A stretch of 42,222 nt of DNA from positions 1-42,222 of the forward strand of contig SFCN01000010.1 of the NCBI GenBank assembly GCA_004558595.1, read 5' to 3'. The first letter of the stretch is position 1, and each line of letters begins with the position of its first letter. A program made the position numbers and the translations under genes. The DNA is from Phascolarctobacterium sp. Lineage in GTDB: Bacteria > Bacillota > Negativicutes > Acidaminococcales > Acidaminococcaceae. The notes under the pieces were generated by a model that saw only the letters and a list, made by a program, of their open reading frames with translations, was not told the origin of the DNA and made no database searches. This document shows positions 23,905 to 31,018 of this stretch, piece by piece.

Positions 23905-24540
23905 TTAAAGGCTTTGAGTGTAAATAACTTTTGTACCTTTAAGCATCGCACCGTCAAGTAGCGAAGCAGGCACAGGGGGAACTCTGCGAGCATAAATTTC
24001 GCCATTACCGCTATCGCGTGTAATGTCAATTACCGTATCGGCAAGCTCGTCTTTAATCTCAGCGTTAAGCCCCTCGCCAATGGCAAGGGCATTAGGCTGT
24101 GCAACCAGCTTAACGTTTGTGCTGTCTGCCACAACCTCAAACAGTGCATCACCTACAACAAGCCCCGAAATGGCTTTTGCAAGGGTGATTTCAACACCTG
24201 CTTCGGTTTTAGCCACAGCAGTGATTTTTGGGCAGTCAGCAAACGCTGCTGCAAGGTTTTTGGCTACAGTATCGCCAACTATGAAAAGGGGCTTGGCAAA
24301 CTCATCGCCCTCAAGCGTCACCTTTTTTGCGTCAGTGCCGACAGCTACGACACGCGCACTCTTTATGAGTGTAGCGAGCCGCGTTGCTTCATCGGCATAT
24401 ACCAGCGTGCCGAATGGCACAACGGCTCCAGCCGCAAGGTTGGTTTGCTCGGGGTTGAGCGTAAAGCCGCCTGTTACCTTTACAGGTGGCATGGTGTAAC
24501 ACGGACGGTCGCCACCATAGTTTGTGAATTTACGCTTCAT
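23905..24540 (-). CDS. Capsid decoration / head fibre-like protein
   Basis: 211 residues rich in Ala, Val and Thr with alternating strands, starting MKRKFTNYGGDRPCYTMPPV. It lies 6 nt upstream of the capsid gene. Decoration or head-fibre proteins of Bacteroidetes phages occupy this position and have this composition. It would coat the outer shell and stabilise it. The functional label comes from context and composition. Confidence 0.6.
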   Translation of the reverse strand: MKRKFTNYGGDRPCYTMPPVKVTGGFTLNPEQTNLAAGAVVPFGTLVYADEATRLATLIKSARVVAVGTDAKKVTLEGDEFAKPLFIVGDTVAKNLAAAFADCPKITAVAKTEAGVEITLAKAISGLVVGDALFEVVADSTNVKLVAQPNALAIGEGLNAEIKDELADTVIDITRDSGNGEIYARRVPPVPASLLDGAMLKGTKVIYTQSL

Positions 24541-24570
24541 CGCTTGTTTTGTTTAATGGTTAATAAAATA

Positions 24571-25170
24571 CTACATACCGAACTGCTTTAGCATTGCATC
24601 GGCTAAATCGCTTTCCGCTTTGTCCTTTGCTTCCTGCTGCACATTTGGGTCTGCTGGCTTTAAGCCACGGTCAACAAGGCTTTGCTTGTACTTGCCCAAA
24701 TACTCGCTAACATTTGCATCGGCAGGAACAGTTACAAACTCCATGTCCTTTTCGGTAAGCCCAAGCTGCTTCATTGCTGCTGCAATGGTGGCTGTGCGCT
24801 CACCCTGCTGCACCTGCTGCTGCAACTTGGTAATGGTTTCGGTTTGTGTACGGATTGCTTCGCCATATTTGGCTTCTACTGCTGCAATGGCTTTAGCTAC
24901 AACATCGTCCTCATTCGGTTTCGGCTGTTGTTGCTGCTGCTGTTGCTGCTGGTCGGCAGGCTTTTTTTTGGCGTTTACCCATCGTGTTGCTTCGCCCTGC
25001 ATTGCTTTTAATACAGGCAAATAAAGATTTGCTCGCGCTTCAACGTCTGCTTCCGCTGCGTCATCTGCCAGCCCATTGCTTGCAACCTCTGCAATTTGCT
25101 GGATTGATTCCGCTGACAGCCCCATGTCTTTGCATTTGGCGGTCAATTTTTCAAGTAGTGTTTTGTGCAT
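24571..25170 (-). CDS. Capsid scaffold-like protein with polyglutamine run
   Basis: 199 residues from the ATG at 25170; a longer in-frame start at 25221 would cover the promoter -7 box. It is highly charged and helical, with a run of nine Gln near residue 75-84 (CAG/CAA codons) and a coiled coil at about 90-130. A short charged coiled-coil protein just before decoration and capsid genes is the usual scaffold place. No protease gene is visible between portal and capsid. It is the first gene after the plus-strand cassette and has its own promoter. Confidence 0.7.
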   Translation of the reverse strand: MHKTLLEKLTAKCKDMGLSAESIQQIAEVASNGLADDAAEADVEARANLYLPVLKAMQGEATRWVNAKKKPADQQQQQQQQQPKPNEDDVVAKAIAAVEAKYGEAIRTQTETITKLQQQVQQGERTATIAAAMKQLGLTEKDMEFVTVPADANVSEYLGKYKQSLVDRGLKPADPNVQQEAKDKAESDLADAMLKQFGM

Positions 25171-25199
25171 AATGCTATACGGTTTTGTATTAATCGTTG

Positions 25200-25257
25200 C
25201 AAAGATAATGCAATTATGCAATGCAGTGAAATATAGACACGCACAATTTTTGAAAGT
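25200..25257 (-). promoter_or_regulatory. Promoter of the capsid-tail operon
   Basis: On the minus strand TATCTTTG is at 25207-25200. The element ACTTTCAAAAAT (25257-25246, one base from the palindrome ACTTTCAAAAGT) lies exactly 38 nt upstream, as at the integrase and DGR target promoters. A partial copy of the GCGTG/CACGC operator (plus strand ATAGACACGC, 25233-25242) lies between. There is no TTG -33 box. Confidence 0.6.
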
Positions 25258-25320
25258 AATTGTTAATCAGTTTTTAATCGTTGTGGAAAATAAAGTTAAA
25301 TATAGCACTTTTTCTTGTTA

Positions 25321-25387
25321 TTTGTTTTCTATATTAAAAATAAGGGATTAGATTTGCAGTGTACAAAAGCGTTAATGATAGACACGC
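25321..25387 (+). promoter_or_regulatory. Early promoter A with operator-like repeat
   Basis: The -7 box TAGATTTG is at 25349-25356. A TTTG at 25321-25324 gives a spacing of 24 nt, longer than ideal. Twelve nt after the -7 box lies GCGTT N8 ACACGC (25369-25387), an inverted repeat shared with promoter B at 26792. Both promoters also share TTTTTAATCGTT about 80-90 nt upstream. It would drive the plus-strand cassette. Confidence 0.6.
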
Positions 25388-25424
25388 TAAAAACAGGTAA
25401 CAATTAAAACAAAAAATAAGTATT

Positions 25425-25691
25425 ATGGAAGTTTACGTTTACACCCACAACTGCATTACAAATGGCGAACTTGATTACAGTATTTCACAAGTATTTGCCA
25501 GCAAGGAACAGGCAAAAGAAATGGCAAAAAAAGAACTTTGCGCACAGTTTGGCGCATGGAAAGCCGAAGCCCCTGTAAAGCGTTTTAGGAAACTTACTGG
25601 TTATGTGGCTTTACAACTTGAGCGCGATTTTGAACAACTTGAGAAACACGTAGTTCACACTTTTATACTTGAAGCAAGAGAATTAAAGTAA
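25425..25691 (+). CDS. Hypothetical protein
   Basis: 88 residues, the first gene of the plus-strand cassette, 68 nt after promoter A. Aromatic strand-like N-terminus (MEVYVYTHNCITNG) and a charged helical C-terminal half (KEQAKEMAKKELCAQFGAW). No family recognised. The strong promoter and first position suggest early expression. Confidence 0.7.
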   Translation: MEVYVYTHNCITNGELDYSISQVFASKEQAKEMAKKELCAQFGAWKAEAPVKRFRKLTGYVALQLERDFEQLEKHVVHTFILEARELK

Positions 25692-25706
25692 TAATAATAA
25701 TAACAC

Positions 25707-25728
25707 GGCTGGGGGTGACGCCCCAGCC
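25707..25728 (+). other. Intergenic hairpin ahead of an AGCAATATGG start
   Basis: GGCTGGGG (25707-25714) pairs perfectly with CCCCAGCC (25721-25728) around a 6-nt loop. It lies 17 nt upstream of the ATG at 25745. A similar GC-rich hairpin precedes the gene at 27236. No T-run follows, so RNA processing or translation control is more likely than termination. Confidence 0.5.
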
Positions 25729-25744
25729 ACAAAACAAAAGCAAT

Positions 25745-25945
25745 ATGGATAATACAACTAACAACATTAGCAGCTGGCTTGGTGAGTATGGCTGCATTGT
25801 AATTAAGCAGTATGGCGCACAAGCATATTTAGATGCAGTGCGTACTATGGTAAACAACGCAATGAACGCACATGGTATGCCGCAGACCGCTGCACAGGTA
25901 GCCATTTCACGCGCTGAAGCATTAGTAACATGTTTAACCAAATAG
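25745..25945 (+). CDS. Hypothetical protein
   Basis: 66 residues from the ATG at 25745, which sits in the recurring start context AGCAATATGG; an upstream in-frame start at 25715 would lie within the hairpin loop. The protein is helical (YLDAVRTMVNNAMNAHGM, AAQVAISRAEALV). No family recognised. Confidence 0.65.
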   Translation: MDNTTNNISSWLGEYGCIVIKQYGAQAYLDAVRTMVNNAMNAHGMPQTAAQVAISRAEALVTCLTK

Positions 25946-26190
25946 GTGATTATATTGAGCCATGCGTTCCTGTAGCAATGCACACAGGTTGCTTAAAGTG
26001 CGCACGCTGCGCTGCACCAGTTGAAATGCGTAGGCAATTTGCAAAGTGCATAACAAGCACTGCAACCAGTTCACCAATTTGCACTGCAAATATCACCGCA
26101 AGCAGCACACCAAGCAGCACACCAAGCAGCACACCAAGCAGTTCCGCAATGGTTGCGGAACAAGCTGCGGACAATCAATTAATATATTAA
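25930..26190 (+). CDS. Hypothetical Cys- and Ser/Thr/Pro-rich protein
   Basis: 86 residues overlapping the previous gene by 16 nt. The N-terminal half has a HTGCLKCARC cysteine cluster; the second half is Ser/Thr/Pro-rich with a thrice repeated SSTP unit encoded by a 12-bp tandem repeat. Overlap and low complexity make it uncertain; the frame could be fortuitous or the remnant of a longer protein. No function is proposed. Confidence 0.4.
   Translation: MFNQIGDYIEPCVPVAMHTGCLKCARCAAPVEMRRQFAKCITSTATSSPICTANITASSTPSSTPSSTPSSSAMVAEQAADNQLIY
26101..26141 (+). repeat. 12-bp tandem repeat
   Basis: Three full copies and one partial copy of AGCAGCACACCA. In the overlapping frame they encode SSTP units. 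The array is short enough to change length by replication slippage. Confidence 0.8.
26141..26161 (+). terminator. Hairpin at the edge of the AT island
   Basis: GTTCCGCAA pairs perfectly (9 bp) with TTGCGGAAC around TGG. It lies near the end of the uncertain gene at 25930-26190 and just before a strongly AT-rich stretch. There is no immediate T-run, so termination is possible but not shown. Confidence 0.35.
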
Positions 26191-26242
26191 TATTATATTA
26201 TTATTAATAATTAAATAAATTATTATATAAATATATTAATAC
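26174..26242. other. AT-rich island
   Basis: About 70 nt consisting almost only of A and T, with short ATTAATAATT-type palindromes, in a gap between genes. No ORF and no TAnnTTTG box is visible up to 26364. It could be an easily melted replication-origin element or a binding site for a nucleoid protein. The rest of the gap (26243-26364) contains no recognised element. Confidence 0.5.
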
Positions 26243-26364
26243 ACATATAAACACAATTTTTTGCGTTTTTGCGCATAAAAACCATACAATTACAAGCTAA
26301 AACATAACATTGTAATGCGCGTTTAACAACAAATTTTTCACCTACTTAAAACACATATAGGAAT

Positions 26365-26700
26365 ATGATAGAACAAATAACCACACGTAAACAAATGGCT
26401 GCACTTGAAGCAGCCGTAAAAGCAGCTTCGCAAAAAGCATTGCAGCTAAAAGACACCGATGATAATGGCACATGCAATTTTGATGCCTGCATAATTAAAA
26501 TTAAAATACCAAAACGCTTGCGCGATGCCAGTAGCCTTAAACTTAGCCAATGCAGTTATGGCGTATTTCGCGGCTGGTATTTTATAGATGACCTGCCATT
26601 GTACGGACAAGCAAACTTGCGTACAAGCATGGCGGAAGCTGCTGCCGATAGCCTGTGTGCAGCTGGCTATAATGCACACGTTTACTACGCTATGGACTAA
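26365..26700 (+). CDS. Hypothetical protein
   Basis: 111 residues. Mixed alpha/beta pattern with an N-terminal helix rich in Ala and Lys, a strand segment CIIKIKIPKRL and a YGVFRGWYFIDDLPLYGQ block; the C-terminus (AEAAADSLCAAGYNAHVYY) looks like a helix-strand unit. No family recognised. It is preceded by the AT island and followed by promoter B, so it forms its own small unit. Confidence 0.7.
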   Translation: MIEQITTRKQMAALEAAVKAASQKALQLKDTDDNGTCNFDACIIKIKIPKRLRDASSLKLSQCSYGVFRGWYFIDDLPLYGQANLRTSMAEAAADSLCAAGYNAHVYYAMD

Positions 26701-26768
26701 TCGTTTTTTAATCGTTTAGCAGTGCAAGATTAAAAAGGATTAAATATTTAATTTTTCCGCTTAAATGT

Positions 26769-26828
26769 TTGTGTAGTTAAAAATATAGGAGTAGATTTGC
26801 AATAGTTAAGCGTGCAACATAGACACGC
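26769..26828 (+). promoter_or_regulatory. Early promoter B with operator-like repeat
   Basis: TTG at 26769-26771, a 20-nt spacer and TAGATTTG at 26792-26799 form a good Bacteroidetes promoter. Ten nt downstream is GCGTG N9 CACGC (26810-26828), the counterpart of the site at 25369-25387. The shared core ATAGACACGC occurs here, at 25378 and at 25233. Confidence 0.65.
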
Positions 26829-26856
26829 AATGTTAAACAAATAAAACTTTAGCAAT

Positions 26857-27183
26857 ATGGAAACAACCCTCGCAACAAACATTACATTTGCACAGCTTAT
26901 TAAAGCAATGCGCATGGAAACAAAGGCTTTAGCTGAAAGCACATACGCTTACACTGACCTGCTGGAAGATATACAGCTGTTGGCAGAACACTGCATGGGA
27001 AAACACAGTACAGCAGTACGCCTGCGCATTTACTGGGGTGTGCGTAAAAACGGAACAGTGTTTTGTCACAACACGGTGCAGATAGCAAAGTGGGCAGCAA
27101 CACAGGAACTGGAAAACGAAGCACCTCAATGCTACCGATTAACCTGTGAAAACGGTATGTTTACAATAACAAAATTACAATAA
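26857..27183 (+). CDS. Hypothetical protein
   Basis: 108 residues, first gene after promoter B, with the AGCAATATGG start context. A helical N-terminal half (TFAQLIKAMRMETKALAEST) is followed by strands (VRLRIYWGVRKNGTVF, YRLTCENGMFTITKL). No family recognised. Confidence 0.75.
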   Translation: METTLATNITFAQLIKAMRMETKALAESTYAYTDLLEDIQLLAEHCMGKHSTAVRLRIYWGVRKNGTVFCHNTVQIAKWAATQELENEAPQCYRLTCENGMFTITKLQ

Positions 27184-27192
27184 TATCAACCA

Positions 27193-27218
27193 GCTGGGGG
27201 CTGGCAACGGCTCCCAGC
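27193..27218 (+). other. Intergenic hairpin ahead of an AGCAATATGG start
   Basis: A 10-bp stem with two G-U pairs (27193-27202 with 27209-27218, loop GGCAAC) lies 17 nt upstream of the ATG at 27236. Its spacing to the ATG matches that of the hairpin at 25707-25728, suggesting a repeated leader module. Confidence 0.5.
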
Positions 27219-27235
27219 ATAAAACATTAAGCAAT

Positions 27236-27445
27236 ATGGCAACTAAAATGAAACAACAAACAATTAACAAACTGGACAAAGTACTTGAAGGCATTGGCAA
27301 GCTATATGATATGCTTGATAAAATTAGCCTACAGCAAGACGCTGACGAAAATGCAAACGAAAGCCTGCATATCGCAAAAGTAAATTTGGAAGAAGCACAG
27401 CGCGAAATTGAGGAAATGATAATGCGAGAAGAATACAAATATTAA
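27236..27445 (+). CDS. Small coiled-coil hypothetical protein
   Basis: 69 residues, almost entirely charged helix (LDKVLEGIGKLYDMLDKISL, LEEAQREIEEMI), a probable coiled-coil dimer. Starts in the AGCAATATGG context and follows an intergenic hairpin. Function unknown. Confidence 0.7.
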   Translation: MATKMKQQTINKLDKVLEGIGKLYDMLDKISLQQDADENANESLHIAKVNLEEAQREIEEMIMREEYKY

Positions 27446-27456
27446 AAAATACTACT

Positions 27457-27666
27457 ATGGCAACAAATAGCATTAACAACAATGGTTGCAGCACCTGCGC
27501 AAATGGTAGCGAGAACTACACACGTTATACAGCCTGCAACCGCAAAAAGTATTATCAGTACGATTACCGCACACCAGCTGGCGAGTTGTTCAGCTGTGTA
27601 GCACCCACGCTGGAGCAGTGCCGCGCAAAGCGCGACCTGTGGCTGGGCAAGTTGGCAAACGCATAA
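27457..27666 (+). CDS. DUF3873-like protein
   Basis: 69 residues with GCSTCANGSENYTRY near the start and YYQYDYRTPAGELFSCVAP followed by TLEQCRAKRDLWL. This pattern matches, from memory, the small DUF3873 family spread across Bacteroidetes mobile elements. Its biochemical role is unknown. It supports the host assignment. Confidence 0.75.
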   Translation: MATNSINNNGCSTCANGSENYTRYTACNRKKYYQYDYRTPAGELFSCVAPTLEQCRAKRDLWLGKLANA

Positions 27667-27677
27667 CCCCAGCAGCT

Positions 27678-27953
27678 ATGGAAACAAAGGTTTGTAAAAA
27701 GTGTGGACGCGAGCTTCCAGTTAGCCAGTTCTACCGCGCCAGTAATACCAGCGATGGCTACCAGTGCAACTGCAAAGCGTGCCGCAAAGCATACCTGCAA
27801 GCACGCCGACAGGGCATAAACGAAACCACATCACCCATTAAAGGCTCGCCCGACAGTCCACTGGGCGCATACACGCCGCGCGAGCTTATGGACGAGCTAA
27901 AGCGTAGAGGCTACCACGGCGAGCTGCGCTTCCTGCATACAATTAAACTCTAA
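27678..27953 (+). CDS. Zinc-finger-like phage protein
   Basis: 91 residues from the ATG at 27678, which follows the previous stop by 11 nt. Residues 4-35 contain paired cysteines, CKKCGRELPVSQFYR then CNCKACRKAY, a treble-clef type zinc site common in small phage proteins and near HNH nucleases. The HNH catalytic residues are absent. The C-terminus YTPRELMDELKRRGYHGEL is a second conserved block. Probably nucleic-acid binding. Confidence 0.75.
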   Translation: METKVCKKCGRELPVSQFYRASNTSDGYQCNCKACRKAYLQARRQGINETTSPIKGSPDSPLGAYTPRELMDELKRRGYHGELRFLHTIKL

Positions 27954-27968
27954 ACAACATAAAGCAAT

Positions 27969-28928
27969 ATGGAAACAACAAACACCACCCACAACCGCCG
28001 TGCCAGCGTACAGGCACTGAAGCCCATTGCATATCGTGCATCACAGGGCATAAGTTTCACACCCGAAGAACGAGGGGAGCAGCACCTTGACGATTGCGAA
28101 CGCGCCCTGCGTGCGTACCTCGCCCAAATACCCGAGGAAATGCACGCCACGTTTGAAGCCAAATACGTGCAGCTGTACGGTCAATGGCTGAGCGCAATGA
28201 GCCGCTGCATTAGCCCAATGATTACAGGCGGCTCCAATTTCCCTACACAGCGCGCACAAAAGCTGAACGGCTATGCCGACAACGCACTAAAGCGCATGAC
28301 CCTGTGGGTAGAAAAGTTTATTAAACGCTGCAACCGCAAGCAACGGCTTACAGGCTGGGCTGAAATTGAACGCCTACAGGAAAAGGTGGACACGCTTACT
28401 GGCTGGCAGGAAACAATGAAAGCTGCCAACAAAATTGTGCGTAGCAAAAAGCTCAGCGAAGAAGAACAAATTGACGAGCTTGTAGCACTTGGCTTTAACG
28501 AGCAGCAGGCTTCAACAATACTAAAGCCAACGGAACGCTGGCAAAGCGTAGGCTTCCCAACCTACCAGCTGCAAAACAACCTTGCAAAAATTAAGGATAC
28601 ACAGGCACGCATTGCACGCCTTACGCGCATGGCTGAAAGCAGCGACCGTGAAGTAGAAGTAGAGGGCGTGCTGGTACAGGTATGCAACAGCGAGGAACGC
28701 CTGCGCCTGTGCTACAATGGCAAGCCCGACAGCTGCACCATTACACTGCTTAAACAAAACGGCTTTAGGTGGTCGCCATTGCATAAGGCATGGCAACGCC
28801 AGCTTACCGAAATGGCAATATGCTCGGCTGCGCATGTGCTTACAGGCGGCACAGCCGATTTTGAAACCGAAAGGGCTGTACGCTACAAAATAAAGGGCAT
28901 TGACAATAACAACAATAACGAACAATGA
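27969..28928 (+). CDS. Conserved Bacteroidetes mobile-element protein
   Basis: 319 residues. Contains the blocks LQNNLAKIKDTQARIARL and RLCYNGKPDSCTITLLKQNGFRWSPLHKAWQRQLT, which recur in proteins of Bacteroidetes phages and conjugative elements. The N-terminal part is helical (ERALRAYLAQIPEE). The C-terminal GFRWSP...WQRQLT unit resembles a small domain also found beside methylase or DNA-processing proteins, but no catalytic motif is seen. It ends ATGA with the next gene. Function unknown. Confidence 0.85.
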   Translation: METTNTTHNRRASVQALKPIAYRASQGISFTPEERGEQHLDDCERALRAYLAQIPEEMHATFEAKYVQLYGQWLSAMSRCISPMITGGSNFPTQRAQKLNGYADNALKRMTLWVEKFIKRCNRKQRLTGWAEIERLQEKVDTLTGWQETMKAANKIVRSKKLSEEEQIDELVALGFNEQQASTILKPTERWQSVGFPTYQLQNNLAKIKDTQARIARLTRMAESSDREVEVEGVLVQVCNSEERLRLCYNGKPDSCTITLLKQNGFRWSPLHKAWQRQLTEMAICSAAHVLTGGTADFETERAVRYKIKGIDNNNNNEQ

Positions 28929-29221
28929 TAAAAAGAAGTAACGAGGAAATCCAGCAGTTAGCAACGCTGCTGCTGGAAACCCTGCAAGCACCAGTATTGC
29001 GCACGCCTGCAAAACAGGCTGTGCAAGCTGGTTTGCAGCAGGCATGGAAATGCGTGTGTGCACAGCATACGGACTATAGTGAAATAGAAAAGAACCTGCC
29101 AGCACCAAAATTCACAGTACAAGCACGCGCCATTGCTGTAATGGCTGTGGACTGGCTTAACGGTGAGGAAACCGACTGGCAGCGTTTTGTGGATAACCTA
29201 TTAAAAGCACCTGCAAAATGA
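28925..29221 (+). CDS. Hypothetical helical protein
   Basis: 98 residues, start overlapping the previous stop (ATGA) and stop overlapping the next start (ATGA), so tightly coupled. Helical, ending in MAVDWLNGEETDWQRFVDNLL. No family recognised. Confidence 0.75.
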   Translation: MIKRSNEEIQQLATLLLETLQAPVLRTPAKQAVQAGLQQAWKCVCAQHTDYSEIEKNLPAPKFTVQARAIAVMAVDWLNGEETDWQRFVDNLLKAPAK

Positions 29222-29604
29222 AAGTGTACATTAGCTTGCCAATAACTGGCTTTGACATTGAACAGGTAGATGCGCGCTGCACATTTGCAGTAGGCGTGCT
29301 TAAAACCAAAGGGCATGAAGCTGTAAACCCACTTGATGTGTGTGGAGCTTGTGGCGATGAGCTGGACTACATAGGCTGCATCGCAAATGACATTAACGCA
29401 TTGCTGCGCTGTGATGCGGTTGTTATGCTTGACGGCTGGGAAAACAGCAAAGGCTGCCAGCTTGAACGCTCGGCTGCACAAATATACGGTTTGCAGGTGT
29501 TTGATAGCTTGGATAAAGTACCCGAAAATGCAGCCATGTGGCATGTACTTGAAAAGGAGGTATGTGATGAAAAGCAAATACGTGCCAATACAATTGCATT
29601 TTGA
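29218..29604 (+). CDS. DUF4406-like (nucleoside deoxyribosyltransferase-fold) protein
   Basis: 128 residues. MKVYISLPITGFD at the start, VNPLDVCG in the middle, then DINALLRCDAVVMLDGWENS and KGCQLERSAAQIYGLQVF match the DUF4406 family, which has the fold of nucleoside 2-deoxyribosyltransferases. The family is common in phages and may act on nucleotides; the substrate is unknown. It may work in nucleotide metabolism with the deazaguanine genes at the right edge, but this is only inference. Confidence 0.8.
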   Translation: MKVYISLPITGFDIEQVDARCTFAVGVLKTKGHEAVNPLDVCGACGDELDYIGCIANDINALLRCDAVVMLDGWENSKGCQLERSAAQIYGLQVFDSLDKVPENAAMWHVLEKEVCDEKQIRANTIAF

Positions 29605-29884
29605 TTTTGGCGTAACACAGGAACAGGCTTGTATAATGTGCCATTTGAGCGCAAACTGTGAAATGTGCTGCGTAAAATGCCAAGCACAGGGCAAAGAATG
29701 CAGCAATGCTATGCAAGCATGTTCGCAAGTTGACCTTGACAAACAAGGAGCAAGATGGGACACATGGATGTATAATGTAGCAGTGCATTTCCCCGAGTTA
29801 AAAAAGTACATACCTAAGAAGTATAAACAGCAAGTGGATATGGCATTACAAAAACACAACATAATAATGAATAAGTATAAATAA
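29567..29884 (+). CDS. Cysteine-rich hypothetical protein
   Basis: 105 residues beginning MKSKYVPIQLHFDFG, preceded by a clear AGGAGG at 29555-29560 with 6-nt spacing, unusual in this window; this fixes the start although it overlaps the previous gene by 38 nt. Residues about 20-45 hold seven cysteines (CIMCHLSANCEMCCVKC and GKEC), a possible metal site. The end is basic and helical. Function unknown. Confidence 0.75.
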   Translation: MKSKYVPIQLHFDFGVTQEQACIMCHLSANCEMCCVKCQAQGKECSNAMQACSQVDLDKQGARWDTWMYNVAVHFPELKKYIPKKYKQQVDMALQKHNIIMNKYK

Positions 29885-29885
29885 C

Positions 29886-30146
29886 ATGACACGCAAAGCA
29901 GAAAAAGGCACTGGAAATGCAGTGCTGGTAACATTGAAAAAGCCGTATGCAGGGCAAACGCTATGGCTTTTTGGCGGCAAAGCTGCCATATATGACTATT
30001 TGCCCAGCAGCGTTGTTGGCATTGCCAAAACAACGCTGCAAAGCCATGTAAATTTAATGCTGCCATACGAAAACAGCCTTTGCACCATACGGCGCATTAC
30101 GCTGTATCGCAAAAGGCAAACAACCCACAAAACTAAGGAATTATGA
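29886..30146 (+). CDS. Hypothetical protein
   Basis: 86 residues starting one nt after the previous stop. Contains GQTLWLFGGKAAIYDYLPSS followed by VVGIAKTTLQSHVNLMLPY, which could be a small DNA-binding unit of the kind found in homing-type phage proteins; this is a weak reading. The end is basic. It overlaps the next start by ATGA. Confidence 0.65.
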   Translation: MTRKAEKGTGNAVLVTLKKPYAGQTLWLFGGKAAIYDYLPSSVVGIAKTTLQSHVNLMLPYENSLCTIRRITLYRKRQTTHKTKEL

Positions 30147-30946
30147 TAGGAGCAATAATAGGCGATTATGTTGGCAGCGCATACGAATTTGCGCCAACAA
30201 AGCGATACAATTTCAAACTTGTAACACCTGCCAGTAGCATTACCGATGATAGCATTATTTCGCTGGCTGTAGCCGATGCGCTATTGCAGCCCGAATGCGA
30301 CTATAAGGAGCGTATGTTGTATTATGGCAGGAAATACCCAAACCCAGTAGGCGGCTATGGCAACAGCTTCAAATGCTGGCTTGAAAGCAGCAACCCACAG
30401 CCATATAACAGTTATGGCAATGGCTCGGCAATGCGTGTATCTGCAATTGGCTGGGCGTTTAGCAGCCTTGAAACAGCGCAAATAGAAGCGCAAAACTGCG
30501 CAGATGTAACACACAGCCATATTGAGGGCGTGCGCGGTGCTATAGCCACAGCTACAGCAGTGTGGTTGGCTCGCAAAGGCTATAACAAAGTAACAATTAT
30601 GGACGAGGTGGAAAAGCTGGGCTACAAACTTGATTTTTCAATAATAAACATAAAGCCCAGCTATACCTTTAGCGAAACGTGCCAGCTTACTGTGCCAGCA
30701 GCCATACGCTGCTTTTTGGAAAGCACCGACTATTTGGACTGCATACGCATGGCTGTTTCGCTTGGGGGTGATGCCGATACACTTGCCTGCATAGCTGGTG
30801 GCATTGCCGAAGCATACTATGGTAAAAGGTATGTAAATAAGCGTTTGGCAAAGCGTGCGCTGGCAACACTGCCTGCCGACTTGCTGGGCGTTTACAGGCA
30901 ATTTAAGGCACGTTTTATTGACAATCAACACACAGCTCGCCAATAG
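30143..30946 (+). CDS. ADP-ribosylglycohydrolase (DraG/ARH family)
   Basis: 267 residues covering a whole ARH domain. Metal-binding motifs are visible: SSITDDSI (Thr34, Asp35, Asp36), THSHIEGVRGA (123-133) and SLGGDADTLACIAGG (Gly208-Thr213). Family members remove ADP-ribose from proteins or other substrates using two Mg ions. It ends the cassette of coupled small genes and may act on host or phage targets. The same phage carries an ADP-ribosyltransferase domain in its head protein (32686-36255), so this is a possible eraser or immunity partner. It is soluble, without a signal peptide. Confidence 0.92.
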   Translation: MIGAIIGDYVGSAYEFAPTKRYNFKLVTPASSITDDSIISLAVADALLQPECDYKERMLYYGRKYPNPVGGYGNSFKCWLESSNPQPYNSYGNGSAMRVSAIGWAFSSLETAQIEAQNCADVTHSHIEGVRGAIATATAVWLARKGYNKVTIMDEVEKLGYKLDFSIINIKPSYTFSETCQLTVPAAIRCFLESTDYLDCIRMAVSLGGDADTLACIAGGIAEAYYGKRYVNKRLAKRALATLPADLLGVYRQFKARFIDNQHTARQ

Positions 30947-30976
30947 CAATAAAACGCTTTTACACGCGAAATAAAT

Positions 30977-31009
30977 CGGCAAATTTGCTGCGTTGCAGTA
31001 GGTTTGCCG
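30977..31009 (+). terminator. Stem-loop after ADP-ribosylglycohydrolase
   Basis: CGGCAAA (30977-30983) pairs with TTTGCCG (31003-31009), and an inner CTGC/GCAG pair extends it. No strong T-run follows, so it may end the upstream operon only weakly. It lies just before the promoter at 31019-31048. Confidence 0.4.
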
Positions 31010-31018
31010 TCATTGCTT

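Noticed and set aside
22774..23961. A 395-codon plus-strand frame
   Set aside because: It is antisense to the major capsid gene and reflects the codon bias of that gene.
23970..23985. Second VR copy near the decoration gene
   Set aside because: Only about 11 bases (CACAGGGGGAA) match the VR edge; there is no extended similarity to the TR.
24935..24960. Polyglutamine run as an unstable microsatellite
   Set aside because: The codons are a mix of CAG and CAA within a coding scaffold-like protein; it is a low-complexity linker.
26101..26141. Possible CRISPR array
   Set aside because: The 12-bp units are contiguous without spacers, so it is a simple tandem repeat inside a coding frame.
29074..30066. 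A 330-codon minus-strand frame
   Set aside because: It lies antisense to four well-supported coupled plus-strand genes and has no recognisable motif.
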